Shown piece by piece: positions 1 through 6,235 of a DNA stretch of 7,656 nucleotides; position 1 is the stretch's first letter; each line of letters begins with the position of its first letter. Location: the NCBI GenBank assembly GCA_023410155.1, contig JAEYQF010000272.1, positions 1 through 7,656 of the forward strand, read 5' to 3'. The notes beneath the pieces are model-generated. The model was given only the letters and a program-made list of their open reading frames with translations, was not told the origin of the DNA and searched no databases. Source of the DNA: Verrucomicrobiota bacterium (GTDB taxonomy: Bacteria; Verrucomicrobiota; Verrucomicrobiia; Opitutales; Opitutaceae). The position numbers and the translations under genes were made by a program.

Positions 1-895
1 GATCTACACGGCGGGACGCAATGGCGAGCAGGGCTTGCAAACCTTCGATCCCGAAAAGGCGGTCGATGAACGCGCGCCGTATGTGGTGTTCAACGGCGAG
101 GTCGGCTCGCTCGTGGGCGACCGGGCGTTGCAGGCGAAAGTCGGCGAGACGGTGCGCATCTATTTCGGCGTCGGTGGTCCGAATCTCGTCTCGTCCTTCC
201 ACGTGATTGGAGAGATCTTCGATCACGTCTACGTCGAGGGCGGCACGAAGTTCGTGCAGGAAAACGTGCAGACCACGCTCGTGCCCGCCGGCGGCTCGGT
301 GATTACCGATTTCAAGGTCGATGTGCCGGGCACATTCATCCTCGTGGATCACTCGCTCTCGCGGGCCTTCAACAAGGGCGCGCTCGGCATGCTGAAAGTC
401 ACGGGCGAGGAGAATCGCCTGATCTACTCGGGCAAGGAGATCGACGAAGTTTATCTCGGCCAGCAATCCGACGCTGGCGCCGCCTCCAGCAGGCGCGAAG
501 CTGAACTCGTCGCCGCCAAGCAGGAGGCCATCGCGCAGAATCCCCAGATCGCCGGTATCACCAAGGAAATCCAGCTGGAGCGCGGCAAGAAACTCTACCT
601 CTCCTCCTGCTTCGCGTGCCACCAGGCCGATGGCACGGGTCTGCCCAACATCTTTCCGCCGCTCGCGAAGTCCGACTACCTCGAGACCAACAAGGAGCAG
701 TCGATCCGCGCGGTGATCAAGGGCCTCTCGGGTCCGATCACGGTGAATGGCAAGAAATACAACAATCTCATGCCGCCGCAGGATCTCACCGACGCGCAGA
801 CCGCCGATGTGCTCACCTATGTGATGAACAGTTGGGGCAACACGCTCGGCACCGTCTCCGAGGCCGACGTGAAAGCCGTGCGAAACCAGAAGTGA
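1..895 (+). CDS. nirK: Copper-containing nitrite reductase with C-terminal cytochrome c domain (NirK, 5' end missing)
   Basis: Reduces nitrite to nitric oxide in the periplasm during denitrification. The reading frame is open from base 2, so the gene starts upstream of the window; the in-frame TTG at 35 is internal. The visible part is the second cupredoxin domain followed by a c-type heme domain. The segment SSFHVIGEIFDHVYVEGG (His codon 200-202) matches the NirK active-site histidine, and LVDHS (His codon 350-352) matches the domain-2 histidine of the type 2 copper site; ALGMLKVTGEE then ends the cupredoxin fold. After a charged, Ala-rich linker comes CFACH (608-622), one CxxCH heme site, and NLMPP (Met codon 770-772) as the probable distal heme ligand. 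Heme-fused NirKs are known (Ralstonia pickettii type); the fused heme is thought to pass electrons to the type 1 copper. The type 1 copper ligands lie outside the window. Gene identity is firm. nirV follows after 25 bases. Confidence 0.95.
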   Translation, partial: IYTAGRNGEQGLQTFDPEKAVDERAPYVVFNGEVGSLVGDRALQAKVGETVRIYFGVGGPNLVSSFHVIGEIFDHVYVEGGTKFVQENVQTTLVPAGGSVITDFKVDVPGTFILVDHSLSRAFNKGALGMLKVTGEENRLIYSGKEIDEVYLGQQSDAGAASSRREAELVAAKQEAIAQNPQIAGITKEIQLERGKKLYLSSCFACHQADGTGLPNIFPPLAKSDYLETNKEQSIRAVIKGLSGPITVNGKKYNNLMPPQDLTDAQTADVLTYVMNSWGNTLGTVSEADVKAVRNQK

Positions 896-917
896 CGAAA
901 CACGGCCGTTCGTTTCG
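896..917 (+). other. Small stem-loop in the nirK-nirV gap
   Basis: CGAAAC at 896-901 is the exact reverse complement of GTTTCG at 912-917, giving a 6-bp stem with a 10-base loop, directly after the nirK stop and 3 bases before the nirV ATG. No T-tract follows, so it is not a convincing intrinsic terminator. It could stabilise or separate the nirK message, or hinder nirV initiation, where no Shine-Dalgarno is visible. A 6-bp stem can arise by chance. Confidence 0.3.
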
Positions 918-920
918 CTC

Positions 921-1724
921 ATGAAACTCGCCGCTCTCATCCGACTCCTCCGGCTCGTCACGGCCTCGGTCGTGGTGCACGCCGTGGCCGCGGCGGAGGC
1001 GGCGATGTGGCCGATCCCGGCGGGCGAGTTCAAACCTCTGATTCGCGCGGTGGACGAGCCGGCCAGTGTGGCCGTCGCGGCGTTCGAGATCGACGAGCGT
1101 CCCGTCACGAACGCGGAGTTCCTGGCGTTTGTGACAGCCAATCCGAAGTGGCGACGCTCGCGGATCAGTAGTTTGTTCGCGGATACAGGCTATCTCGCCG
1201 AGTGGACGTCCGATCTCGAACTCGGTGCCGCCGCGCCGCCCGATTCGCCCGTCGTCCGCGTGTCGTGGTTCGCCGCCCGAGCCTACGCGGTCTGGTGCGG
1301 CAAACGTCTGCCGACCACGGCCGAGTGGGAATTGGCCGCAACGGCCGGCTTCACCACCAACGACGCCGCTACCGAGCCCGAGGCTCGCGCGGCCGTGCTG
1401 GCGTGGTTCTCCCGCCCAACGCCGCGGCCGCTGCCCTCCGTTGGACAAACTCGCCCCAATCTCCACGGCGTGCGCGATCTCAACACGCTCGTCTGGGAGT
1501 GGGTCAGCGATTTCAACACCGCGCTCGTGACCGGCGAATCACGGGGCGACACCGGCCTGGATCGCACGCTCTTCTGCGGCGGAGCGGCCAATGGCGCGCG
1601 CGATCTCACCAACTATCCGGCGTTCATGCGGGCGGGATTCCGCAGTTCGCTGCAGGCCCGCTATGTCGTGCCCAACCTCGGTTTCCGCTGCGCGCGTGAC
1701 CTGCCCCTTTTCCCCTCCCCATGA
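921..1724 (+). CDS. nirV: NirV-like protein, FGE-sulfatase fold without catalytic cysteines
   Basis: A 267-residue accessory protein encoded next to nirK. Genes called nirV often sit beside nirK in denitrifiers; their exact biochemical role is not settled. The N-terminus (residues 1-27, hydrophobic with an Ala-rich end) looks like an export signal, suggesting a periplasmic location with NirK. Residues about 30-260 show formylglycine-generating-enzyme fold signatures: FEIDERPVTNAEFLAF (55-70), VVRVSWFAARAYAVWCGKRL (111-130), PTTAEWELAA (131-140), VWEWVSDF (191-198) and the terminal NLGFRCARD (252-260). In true FGE the active site has two nearby cysteines after the Gly-Gly of the RxGGS segment. 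Here the region after FCGG (218-221) has none until C257, so formylglycine formation is unlikely. The TGA stop overlaps the next gene's ATG (ATGA, 1721-1724), implying translational coupling. Family call is firm; the nirV name rests on context. Confidence 0.85.
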   Translation: MKLAALIRLLRLVTASVVVHAVAAAEAAMWPIPAGEFKPLIRAVDEPASVAVAAFEIDERPVTNAEFLAFVTANPKWRRSRISSLFADTGYLAEWTSDLELGAAAPPDSPVVRVSWFAARAYAVWCGKRLPTTAEWELAATAGFTTNDAATEPEARAAVLAWFSRPTPRPLPSVGQTRPNLHGVRDLNTLVWEWVSDFNTALVTGESRGDTGLDRTLFCGGAANGARDLTNYPAFMRAGFRSSLQARYVVPNLGFRCARDLPLFPSP

Positions 1725-2332
1725 AACTCACCTCCGCTCTCGCTGCTTTCGCATTCTCTTTGGCATCTCTCGCTGCCCCCGACGTCCACGCGGGCGCATG
1801 CTGTCCCACCACTCCGCCGGAGTCAGCCGTCTCCGCGGTGTCCGAACGCTCGATCTATCAGCTCGACGCGATCTGGACCGATGACAGCGGAAACCCGTTC
1901 ACGCTCGACTCGCTACAAGGCCGACCGGTCGTGATCGCGATGTTCTTCGCGAGCTGCAGTTACGCGTGCCCGATTCTGGTCGACGACATGCAGCGGCTCC
2001 GCGCGGCGCTACCGGAGGGAATTCGCGATCGCGCGCAGTTCGTGCTCGTGAGTTTCGACCACGAACGCGACACGCCCGCCGCGCTGGCGGCCTATAGAGA
2101 GCGCGTCGAGCTCGACCGGTCTCATTGGACGCTGCTCCACGGCACGCCGGATAACGTGCAGGAACTCGCGATGCTGCTCGGCGTAAAATTCAGGAAAACG
2201 CCTGCGGGCGACTACGCCCACTCCAACGTGATCACGATTCTTGATGAACGCGGCGAAGTGGCGCACCAGCGTCCGGGCTTGCAGGGCGAAGTTGCGACGG
2301 CGGCCCAAGCCCTCACCTTGGCGGTGCGATGA
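1721..2332 (+). CDS. SCO1/SenC-family copper chaperone
   Basis: A 203-residue exported thioredoxin-fold protein of the SCO family, which binds copper and/or acts as a thiol reductant in assembling copper sites such as those of cytochrome oxidase. Residues 1-24 form a signal peptide; the pair C27-C28 just after it leaves lipid anchoring possible, although the lipobox is poor. The core carries the family features in order: VVIAMFFASCSYACPILV with the CxxxC metal site (C79, C83), VSFDHERDTP (110-119), and the distal histidine in YAHSN (H167), the usual third copper ligand. Length is typical. It starts with the ATGA overlap onto nirV and ends with a second ATGA overlap onto the DUF2249 gene. Placed in a nirK cluster, it may help load or reduce the NirK copper centres rather than serve an oxidase; that is an inference from context. 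Confidence 0.9.
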   Translation: MKLTSALAAFAFSLASLAAPDVHAGACCPTTPPESAVSAVSERSIYQLDAIWTDDSGNPFTLDSLQGRPVVIAMFFASCSYACPILVDDMQRLRAALPEGIRDRAQFVLVSFDHERDTPAALAAYRERVELDRSHWTLLHGTPDNVQELAMLLGVKFRKTPAGDYAHSNVITILDERGEVAHQRPGLQGEVATAAQALTLAVR

Positions 2333-2574
2333 CCAAGCGAGCCGCCGCCACGAAATTTCGATCGCTCGACGTGCGACCCATGATGGCGCGCGGCGAGGAG
2401 CCCTTTCGCACGATCATCGGCACGTTTGCGCAGCTCGCTCCGGGCGAAGGCCTCGCGCTCACCACTCCGTTTCTGCCGTCGCCGCTCATCGAGCGGATGC
2501 AGTCTGACGGATTCCACACCCGGCCCGAGCGGCAGCTCGACGGCAGTTGGCTCACCTATTTTTGGCGCGACTAG
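2329..2574 (+). CDS. DUF2249 domain protein
   Basis: A small cytoplasmic protein of 81 residues, essentially a single DUF2249 domain (PF10006) of unknown biochemical function. The sequence shows the family outline: KFRSLDVRPMMARGEEPF at 9-26, the APGEGLALTTPF strand-turn-strand, a helix ending in MQSDGF, and the terminal strand WLTYFWR. No cysteines are present and the only histidine is H63. Such domains recur near nitrite and nitric-oxide genes, often with hemerythrin-like or Crp/Fnr partners. Its ATG overlaps the SCO stop (ATGA, 2329-2332), and its stop overlaps the AGGAG that precedes the regulator gene, so it lies in the middle of a coupled series. A small redox or NO-related helper is a guess from context only. 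Confidence 0.82.
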   Translation: MTKRAAATKFRSLDVRPMMARGEEPFRTIIGTFAQLAPGEGLALTTPFLPSPLIERMQSDGFHTRPERQLDGSWLTYFWRD

Positions 2575-2577
2575 GAG
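2573..2577 (+). promoter_or_regulatory. Ribosome binding site of the Crp/Fnr gene
   Basis: AGGAG overlaps the TAG stop of the DUF2249 gene (2572-2574) and precedes the TTG at 2590 by 12 bases. The reading frame is closed by that same TAG upstream, so start options are few: TTG 2590 or GTG 2602, and TTG has the better spacing. This suggests translational coupling of the regulator to the upstream genes. Confidence 0.5.
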
Positions 2578-2589
2578 CTGCGGATTCGG

Positions 2590-3324
2590 TTGAACCACGC
2601 CGTGCCCACCGACGTCGCCCCACTTCGCGCTGCTGCCATTGGTGCGACCCTGCGCTCGTGCCAGCTCTTCTCCGGCCTGCCGTCGGACGAACTCGAGGCC
2701 ATCGCGAGCTTTTCCGTCCTGCGTAACGTCGCGAAAGGCGCCTACCTGTTTCGCGAGGGAGATCCGGCCGAGGGCTTTTACGTGGCCCAGCGCGGAGCGA
2801 TCAACGTCCACCGCGTCAGCCCCACCGGCAAGGAGCAGGTCATCTATGTTTTTCGTCCGGGCGAGTCGTTTGCCGAGGCCGCGCTCGCGACTCCGCACGG
2901 GTATCCGGCCAACGCGCGCGCGGTCGAACCCTCCGCCGTGGTGCTGATCCCGAAGGCACCGTTTCTCGCGTTTCTCAGCCGCCGTCCGGAACTCGCGCTC
3001 CGGATGCTCGGCTCGATGAGCCAGCACCTGCGCGTGCTCGTCGGGTTGGTGGAAGACATGACGTTGAAGGACGTGGAGACACGTTTTCTCAACTGGCTGC
3101 TGAAGCGCTGCGATCGCACCCGGAAAGTGGATACAGCCGTCGTGGCCCTCGGCTCGACCAAGCGTGTGCTCGCCGCCGAGCTCGGCACGAGCAGCGAAAC
3201 GCTCTCGCGCACGTTTGCCCGCTTGCGCGACGACGGACTGCTCACCGTGAAGGGGAATCAACTCCACCTTGAAAGCGTGGCTGCGGTCGACCAACGGTTC
3301 CGCCGCCTGCTCGGCGAGAGTTGA
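2590..3324 (+). CDS. Crp/Fnr-family regulator, Dnr/NnrR-like, TTG start
   Basis: A 244-residue transcription factor with the two-domain Crp/Fnr layout. Residues about 22-135 form the cyclic-nucleotide-type beta-barrel (SCQLFSGLPSDELEAIASF, then FREGDPAEGFYVAQRGAINV, then FRPGESFAEAALA). A long dimerisation helix runs at about 136-170, and a winged helix-turn-helix lies at about 189-220 (TKRVLAAELGTSSETLSRTF). The recognition helix has E203-TLS-R207, the E..SR pattern of Fnr and Dnr proteins that read TTGAT half-sites. Only two cysteines are present (C24, C174), so there is no Fnr-type 4Fe-4S cluster. Together with its place at the end of a nirK cluster, this points to a Dnr/NnrR-like NO-responsive (possibly heme) regulator. 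I saw no TTGATnnnnATCAA box at 2575-2589 or 3325-3427; its likely target, the nirK promoter, lies outside the window. Family certain, ligand inferred. Confidence 0.88.
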   Translation: MNHAVPTDVAPLRAAAIGATLRSCQLFSGLPSDELEAIASFSVLRNVAKGAYLFREGDPAEGFYVAQRGAINVHRVSPTGKEQVIYVFRPGESFAEAALATPHGYPANARAVEPSAVVLIPKAPFLAFLSRRPELALRMLGSMSQHLRVLVGLVEDMTLKDVETRFLNWLLKRCDRTRKVDTAVVALGSTKRVLAAELGTSSETLSRTFARLRDDGLLTVKGNQLHLESVAAVDQRFRRLLGES

Positions 3325-3427
3325 GGGCAGTAGGAAATTTCACCACACCCCGGACGGGAAGTCGCGGGGGATGGCGAACAGTTCCGGGCGCCGGCACAAA
3401 CGTCCGCGAGCCTCTGTCTCTGGGGTC

Positions 3428-3811
3428 ATGAGCAAACCCAATATCCCCGAAGACGCTCCCAAGATCCTCATGCAAGGCATCCACGTGGACCTCACGCCGG
3501 CGATGCAGGAAGTGATTCGCGAAAAGTTCGATGTGCTCCTCCAGCACAACCCGTGGATCATCCGGATCAACGTGCGGCTGCACAGCGATCAGAAGATGGG
3601 CAACACGCACCACTACACCGCCACCGGCCAGATCGAGATCGGCGGGCCGGACTTGATCGCATCCGCGGAAGGCACGGAGGCTTATACGGTGCTCGATGAC
3701 TTGGTGGACTCGCTGAACCGCCAGCTCAAGAAGCGTCAGGGTCTGCGGAAGGACAAACGCAACCACCCGCATGAGGTCGAGTTCGACGTGCCGATCCCCA
3801 AGACGGAGTGA
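3428..3811 (+). CDS. hpf: Ribosome hibernation promoting factor (HPF/RaiA family), short form
   Basis: A 127-residue protein that binds the 30S decoding region to silence or dimerise ribosomes in slow growth. The single S30AE/HPF domain spans about residues 12-110: ILMQGIHVDLTPAMQEVI with the alpha-1 helix, then INVRLHSDQ, HYTATGQIEIGGPDLIA, AYTVLDDLVDSLNRQLKKR and a basic tail (LRKDKRNHPHE), matching the beta-alpha-beta-beta-beta-alpha order. There is no extra C-terminal dimerisation domain as in long HPF, but about 15 acidic residues follow. I chose ATG 3428 because the domain begins soon after it. An in-frame ATG at 3371 would add 19 Arg/Ser-rich residues with little resemblance to the family, although a G-rich stretch precedes it. 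It stands 103 bases after the regulator gene, so it may have its own promoter. A link to anaerobic growth arrest is possible but unproven. Confidence 0.88.
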   Translation: MSKPNIPEDAPKILMQGIHVDLTPAMQEVIREKFDVLLQHNPWIIRINVRLHSDQKMGNTHHYTATGQIEIGGPDLIASAEGTEAYTVLDDLVDSLNRQLKKRQGLRKDKRNHPHEVEFDVPIPKTE

Positions 3812-3837
3812 GCCCGGAAGGAGGCAGCGGGGTCACG

Positions 3838-3990
3838 TTACACAGCGGGCACGAGAGGTGGCCCAGAGCCCGCAGAGAGACATCCCTTCTTTGGAACGAT
3901 CGCCCGCCTGGATGTGCGGGTAGCGAATCAGCCGGACGGTTCTCCCCTGCCTCGGGTTCGGGCCCTGCGTTCTCTGTGTAAATCCCAGTG
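3838..3990. repeat. Probable decayed CACAGAG-type inverted repeat
   Basis: The 178-base spacer between hpf and the next gene holds heptamers close to CACAGAG at 3841 (cacagcg), 3850 (cacgaga), 3862 (cccagag) and 3871 (cgcagag), spaced 9-12-9. This is almost the 9-13-9 spacing of the arms around the GxxExxY gene. An exact CTCTGTG lies at 3972-3978 in opposite orientation, and TTACACAG (3838-3845) is the perfect reverse complement of CTGTGTAA (3974-3981). A GC stem is also possible between 3845-3850 (GCGGGC) and 3868-3873 (GCCCGC). The reading as a degenerate family member is an inference. Confidence 0.45.
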
Positions 3991-4607
3991 TGCCTACGCT
4001 TCGGATACGACGGCTTTTCCTGCTTTCACCCGCGAAGGTCAGCGGTGCGCGGGCCGGGCTGCTGCTGAATCCGGATGCGCCCTTCGCCTTGGCGCGGCAG
4101 TTTCACCGCGTGGGCCTCACGTTGGCTGAGGTCTTCAGCTTCGCGAGCGGGCTGTATTTCCGGGGGAAGATCACGTATGCGCGACGTTTCGCGAACGTCG
4201 AAGCAGGCGATGTGATCCGCGTGATCACCACAAACGCCGGCCTGCTCGATCCGCTCACGCATCTGACTCCGGAGTCGCTCCGCGCATTTGGCGAATCCGA
4301 GATCGACGAAGGAAACCCGCACTACGCTCAGCCCCTGCATCGCGATGCGAAGATACTCGCGGAGAACATATCGGCCGACGGCGACGCAATCCTGCTCGGC
4401 AGCATCGCCACGGCGAAATACCGCGAGGTGTTGCTGGAGGCGTTCGGAAAACGACTGCTTTTCCCCACAGATTTCGTCGGGCGCGGGGACATGAGCCGTG
4501 GTGGTTTACTCCTCCGTGCAGCACGCGCAGGAGTCGAACTCCCCTACTCACCCGTTCTTGGCGCCATGCTCAAAGGCAAACGCGCCCCGCGGATCAGCAA
4601 CATGTAG
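3990..4607 (+). CDS. Conserved-looking protein of unknown function
   Basis: I do not recognise this 205-residue protein. It starts with GTG at 3990 (VPTLRIRRLFLLSPAKVSG) with no visible Shine-Dalgarno, in a position where a decayed repeat abuts the start. It has no cysteine, no signal peptide and no transmembrane helix, so it is probably cytoplasmic. Visible blocks that look conserved are ARAGLLLNPDAPF (20-32), LAEVFSFASGLYFRGKITYA (45-64), IRVITTNAGL (76-85), and the Gly/Arg-rich VGRGDMSRGGLLLR (163-176). The reading GDAILLGSIATAKYREVLLE (131-150) alternates strand and helix, consistent with an alpha/beta fold. Codon use matches the GC-rich neighbours, which supports it being real. It is convergent with gatB, the two stops being separated by 108 bases that contain an inverted repeat. 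No function is assigned. Confidence 0.75.
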   Translation: MPTLRIRRLFLLSPAKVSGARAGLLLNPDAPFALARQFHRVGLTLAEVFSFASGLYFRGKITYARRFANVEAGDVIRVITTNAGLLDPLTHLTPESLRAFGESEIDEGNPHYAQPLHRDAKILAENISADGDAILLGSIATAKYREVLLEAFGKRLLFPTDFVGRGDMSRGGLLLRAARAGVELPYSPVLGAMLKGKRAPRISNM

Positions 4608-4618
4608 TGCGCTCAGGC

Positions 4619-4709
4619 TTTGAACCACAGAGGCACAGAGATCACAGAGAATGGAACGGAGGCCTGTCTCTTCGTTTTCTCTGTGGCCTCTGTGTCTCTG
4701 TGGTTCAAA
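4619..4709. repeat. CACAGAG inverted repeat without a gene, between convergent genes
   Basis: Arms 4619-4650 and 4678-4709 are inverted copies matching at 29 of 32 positions, around a 27-base loop. Each arm has three CACAGAG heptamers: 4626, 4634 and 4643 on the left (spacing 8-9), and on the right, as CTCTGTG, 4679, 4688 and 4696 (spacing 9-8). The outer end TTTGAACCACAGAG is perfect on both sides. It lies 11 bases after the unknown gene's stop and 6 bases after gatB's stop, so its RNA hairpin could end or protect both messages, but no T-tract follows. It is related to the arms around the GxxExxY gene. Confidence 0.85.
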
Positions 4710-4715
4710 CCGAAC

Positions 4716-6173
4716 TCACATCGCAGCGAGCAGGCGGCGGAGCGTTTCGTCGACGAGCTTGGGATTGGCTTTGCCCTTCGCGGCTTTCATCACCGGGCCT
4801 TTGAAGGCATTGATCGCGCTGTCCTTGCCGGCTTTGAACTCGGCGAGCGCTTTCGCATTGGCGGCGATGGAGTCACGGCACCATTGCTCGAGTTCGTCGG
4901 TGTTCGTCGGCGCGGCCTTCAGGCCTTTGCGGTCAGCGATGGCTTCCGGCATTTCGCCGCTGGCGGCCATTTCTACGAAGATCTCCTTCGCGGCGTTCGT
5001 GAGCACGGTGCCGGCGTCGACGAGTTTCACGAGCGCCGCGACGTGCGCCGGCGTGACCTTCGATTCGGGGAGGGTTTGCTTCGCGTTGCCGAGTTCGCGC
5101 AGGAGGTCGTTGACGATCCAGTTGCCGACAGCCTGAGCCTTGCCGGCTCCGGCGAGCTGCGCGGCTTGCTCGAACCAGTCGGCGAGCGCGCGATCCCAGA
5201 CGAGCACGGAGGTGAGCGTGTAGGGCAATTGATACTGCTCGAGAAAACGGCGCTGTTTGTCGAACGGCAGCTCGGGGCACTCGGCGCGCAGGCGGTTTTT
5301 CCACGGCTCATCGACTTTCACCGGCATGAGGTCCGGGTCCGGAAAATAGCGGTAGTCGTGTGCCTCTTCCTTCGAGCGGAGCGACTGCGAGGTGCCAGTC
5401 ATGCCGTCATAATCGCGCGTTTCCTGGACGATTTTACCGCCGCGCTCGAGGACGGCGATCTGGCGCTTGATTTCGTGGGCGATGCCATCGCGGACAAACG
5501 AGATGGAGTTGAGGTTCTTCAATTCCACTTTCGTGCCGAGCTTCGTCTCGCCGACCGGGCGGATGGAGATGTTGGCGTCGCAGCGGAGCTGACCTTTCTC
5601 CATGTCGCAGTCGGAGATGCCGCCGTAGATCATCGTCGCGCGAAGCGAGGTGAGATAAGCGTAGGCTTCCTCGGCTGAGTGTAGGGCTGGATCGGATACG
5701 ATCTCCATCAGCGGCGTGCCGGCGCGATTGTAGTCGACGAGCGAATCGGTGGCGCCGTGGTTCAGCTTGCCGACGTCCTCTTCGAGGTGGATGCGCGTGA
5801 GCGGGATTTTCTTGTGCTCGCCCATGACATTGCGCGAGGCGCCGGGCAGCTCGATCTCGACGGAGCCGCCGAGGCAGATCGGCTGGTCGTATTGCGAGAT
5901 CTGGTAGTTCTTCGGGGAGTCGGGGTAGAAGTATTGTTTCCGGTCCCATTTGCAGACGGGCGCGATCTCGCAGCCGAGCAGGAGGCCGGCCTTGATGATG
6001 GCGTCGAGCGCGGCCTTGTTCATCACGGGCAAGGTGCCGGGAAGCGCGAGCACGACCTCGTTGGTGAGCGTGTTGGGCTCGTGCCCGTAGCCGGCAGCGA
6101 CGCGCGTGAAAATCTTGGAGGCCGTTTTGACCTGCACGTGAACTTCCAAACCGATGACGGCTTCGTAGGGCAT
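4716..6173 (-). CDS. gatB: Asp-tRNA(Asn)/Glu-tRNA(Gln) amidotransferase subunit B
   Basis: GatB is the tRNA-binding, ATP-using subunit of GatCAB. The complex activates the acyl group of misacylated Glu-tRNA(Gln) or Asp-tRNA(Asn), which is then amidated with ammonia made by GatA. The 485-residue product is of normal length. N-terminal kinase-like domain signatures are VIGLEVHVQ (6-14, with H12), YFYPDSPKNYQISQYD (81-96), IHLEEDVGKLNH (128-139) and the GatB signature DYNRAGTPLMEIVSDP (147-162). The middle contains YRYFPDPDLMPV, and the C-terminal YqeY-like tRNA-binding region ends NPKLVDETLRRLLAAM. I place the start at ATG 6171-6173 (MPYEAVIGLEVH), the family's usual beginning. An ATG 12 codons upstream (6209) lies inside a repeat arm and adds unrelated residues. 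No good Shine-Dalgarno is seen. It would directly follow gatA but for the intervening GxxExxY element. Confidence 0.97.
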   Translation of the reverse strand: MPYEAVIGLEVHVQVKTASKIFTRVAAGYGHEPNTLTNEVVLALPGTLPVMNKAALDAIIKAGLLLGCEIAPVCKWDRKQYFYPDSPKNYQISQYDQPICLGGSVEIELPGASRNVMGEHKKIPLTRIHLEEDVGKLNHGATDSLVDYNRAGTPLMEIVSDPALHSAEEAYAYLTSLRATMIYGGISDCDMEKGQLRCDANISIRPVGETKLGTKVELKNLNSISFVRDGIAHEIKRQIAVLERGGKIVQETRDYDGMTGTSQSLRSKEEAHDYRYFPDPDLMPVKVDEPWKNRLRAECPELPFDKQRRFLEQYQLPYTLTSVLVWDRALADWFEQAAQLAGAGKAQAVGNWIVNDLLRELGNAKQTLPESKVTPAHVAALVKLVDAGTVLTNAAKEIFVEMAASGEMPEAIADRKGLKAAPTNTDELEQWCRDSIAANAKALAEFKAGKDSAINAFKGPVMKAAKGKANPKLVDETLRRLLAAM

Positions 6174-6197
6174 GGGAGAGGGTTTCGAAGAATTAGC

Positions 6198-6235
6198 CAC
6201 AGAGAACACAGAGCTCGGACACAGAGTTCACAGAG
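6198..6235. repeat. Left arm of the inverted repeat around the GxxExxY gene
   Basis: Four exact CACAGAG heptamers start at 6198, 6207, 6220 and 6229 (spacing 9-13-9). The 38-base arm is an inverted copy of 6618-6655 with 34 identical positions and no gaps; 6207-6231 is a perfect 25-base match. The TGA stop of the GxxExxY gene (6228-6230 on the complement) lies inside this arm, so the repeat encodes the last residues and the stop. The arm ends 24 bases before the gatB start. Confidence 0.93.

Noticed and set aside
921..1724. Active formylglycine-generating enzyme or sulfatase activator
   Set aside because: The catalytic cysteine pair is missing and no sulfatase gene is nearby; the nirK context fits NirV better.
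2212..3294. Minus-strand open frame of 360 codons over SCO, DUF2249 and the regulator
   Set aside because: It crosses three recognisable plus-strand genes and its translation resembles no family.
3269..3427. Longer hpf start overlapping the regulator gene
   Set aside because: The added residues are Arg/Ser-rich, overlap the regulator's coding end and precede the normal domain start; ATG 3428 is the simplest choice.
3845..3873. Intrinsic terminator after hpf (GCGGGC/GCCCGC stem)
   Set aside because: The loop is 17 bases and no T-tract follows; it is better explained as part of the decayed repeat.
4620..5678. Long plus-strand open frame of 352 codons opposite gatB
   Set aside because: It is antisense to the clearly recognisable gatB, starts inside the inverted repeat, and its product shows no family features; long antisense frames are expected in GC-rich genes.
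6174..6209. Upstream ATG at 6209 as the gatB start
   Set aside because: The extra 12 residues are encoded partly by the repeat arm and do not resemble GatB; homologues begin close to the YEAVIGLEVH segment.
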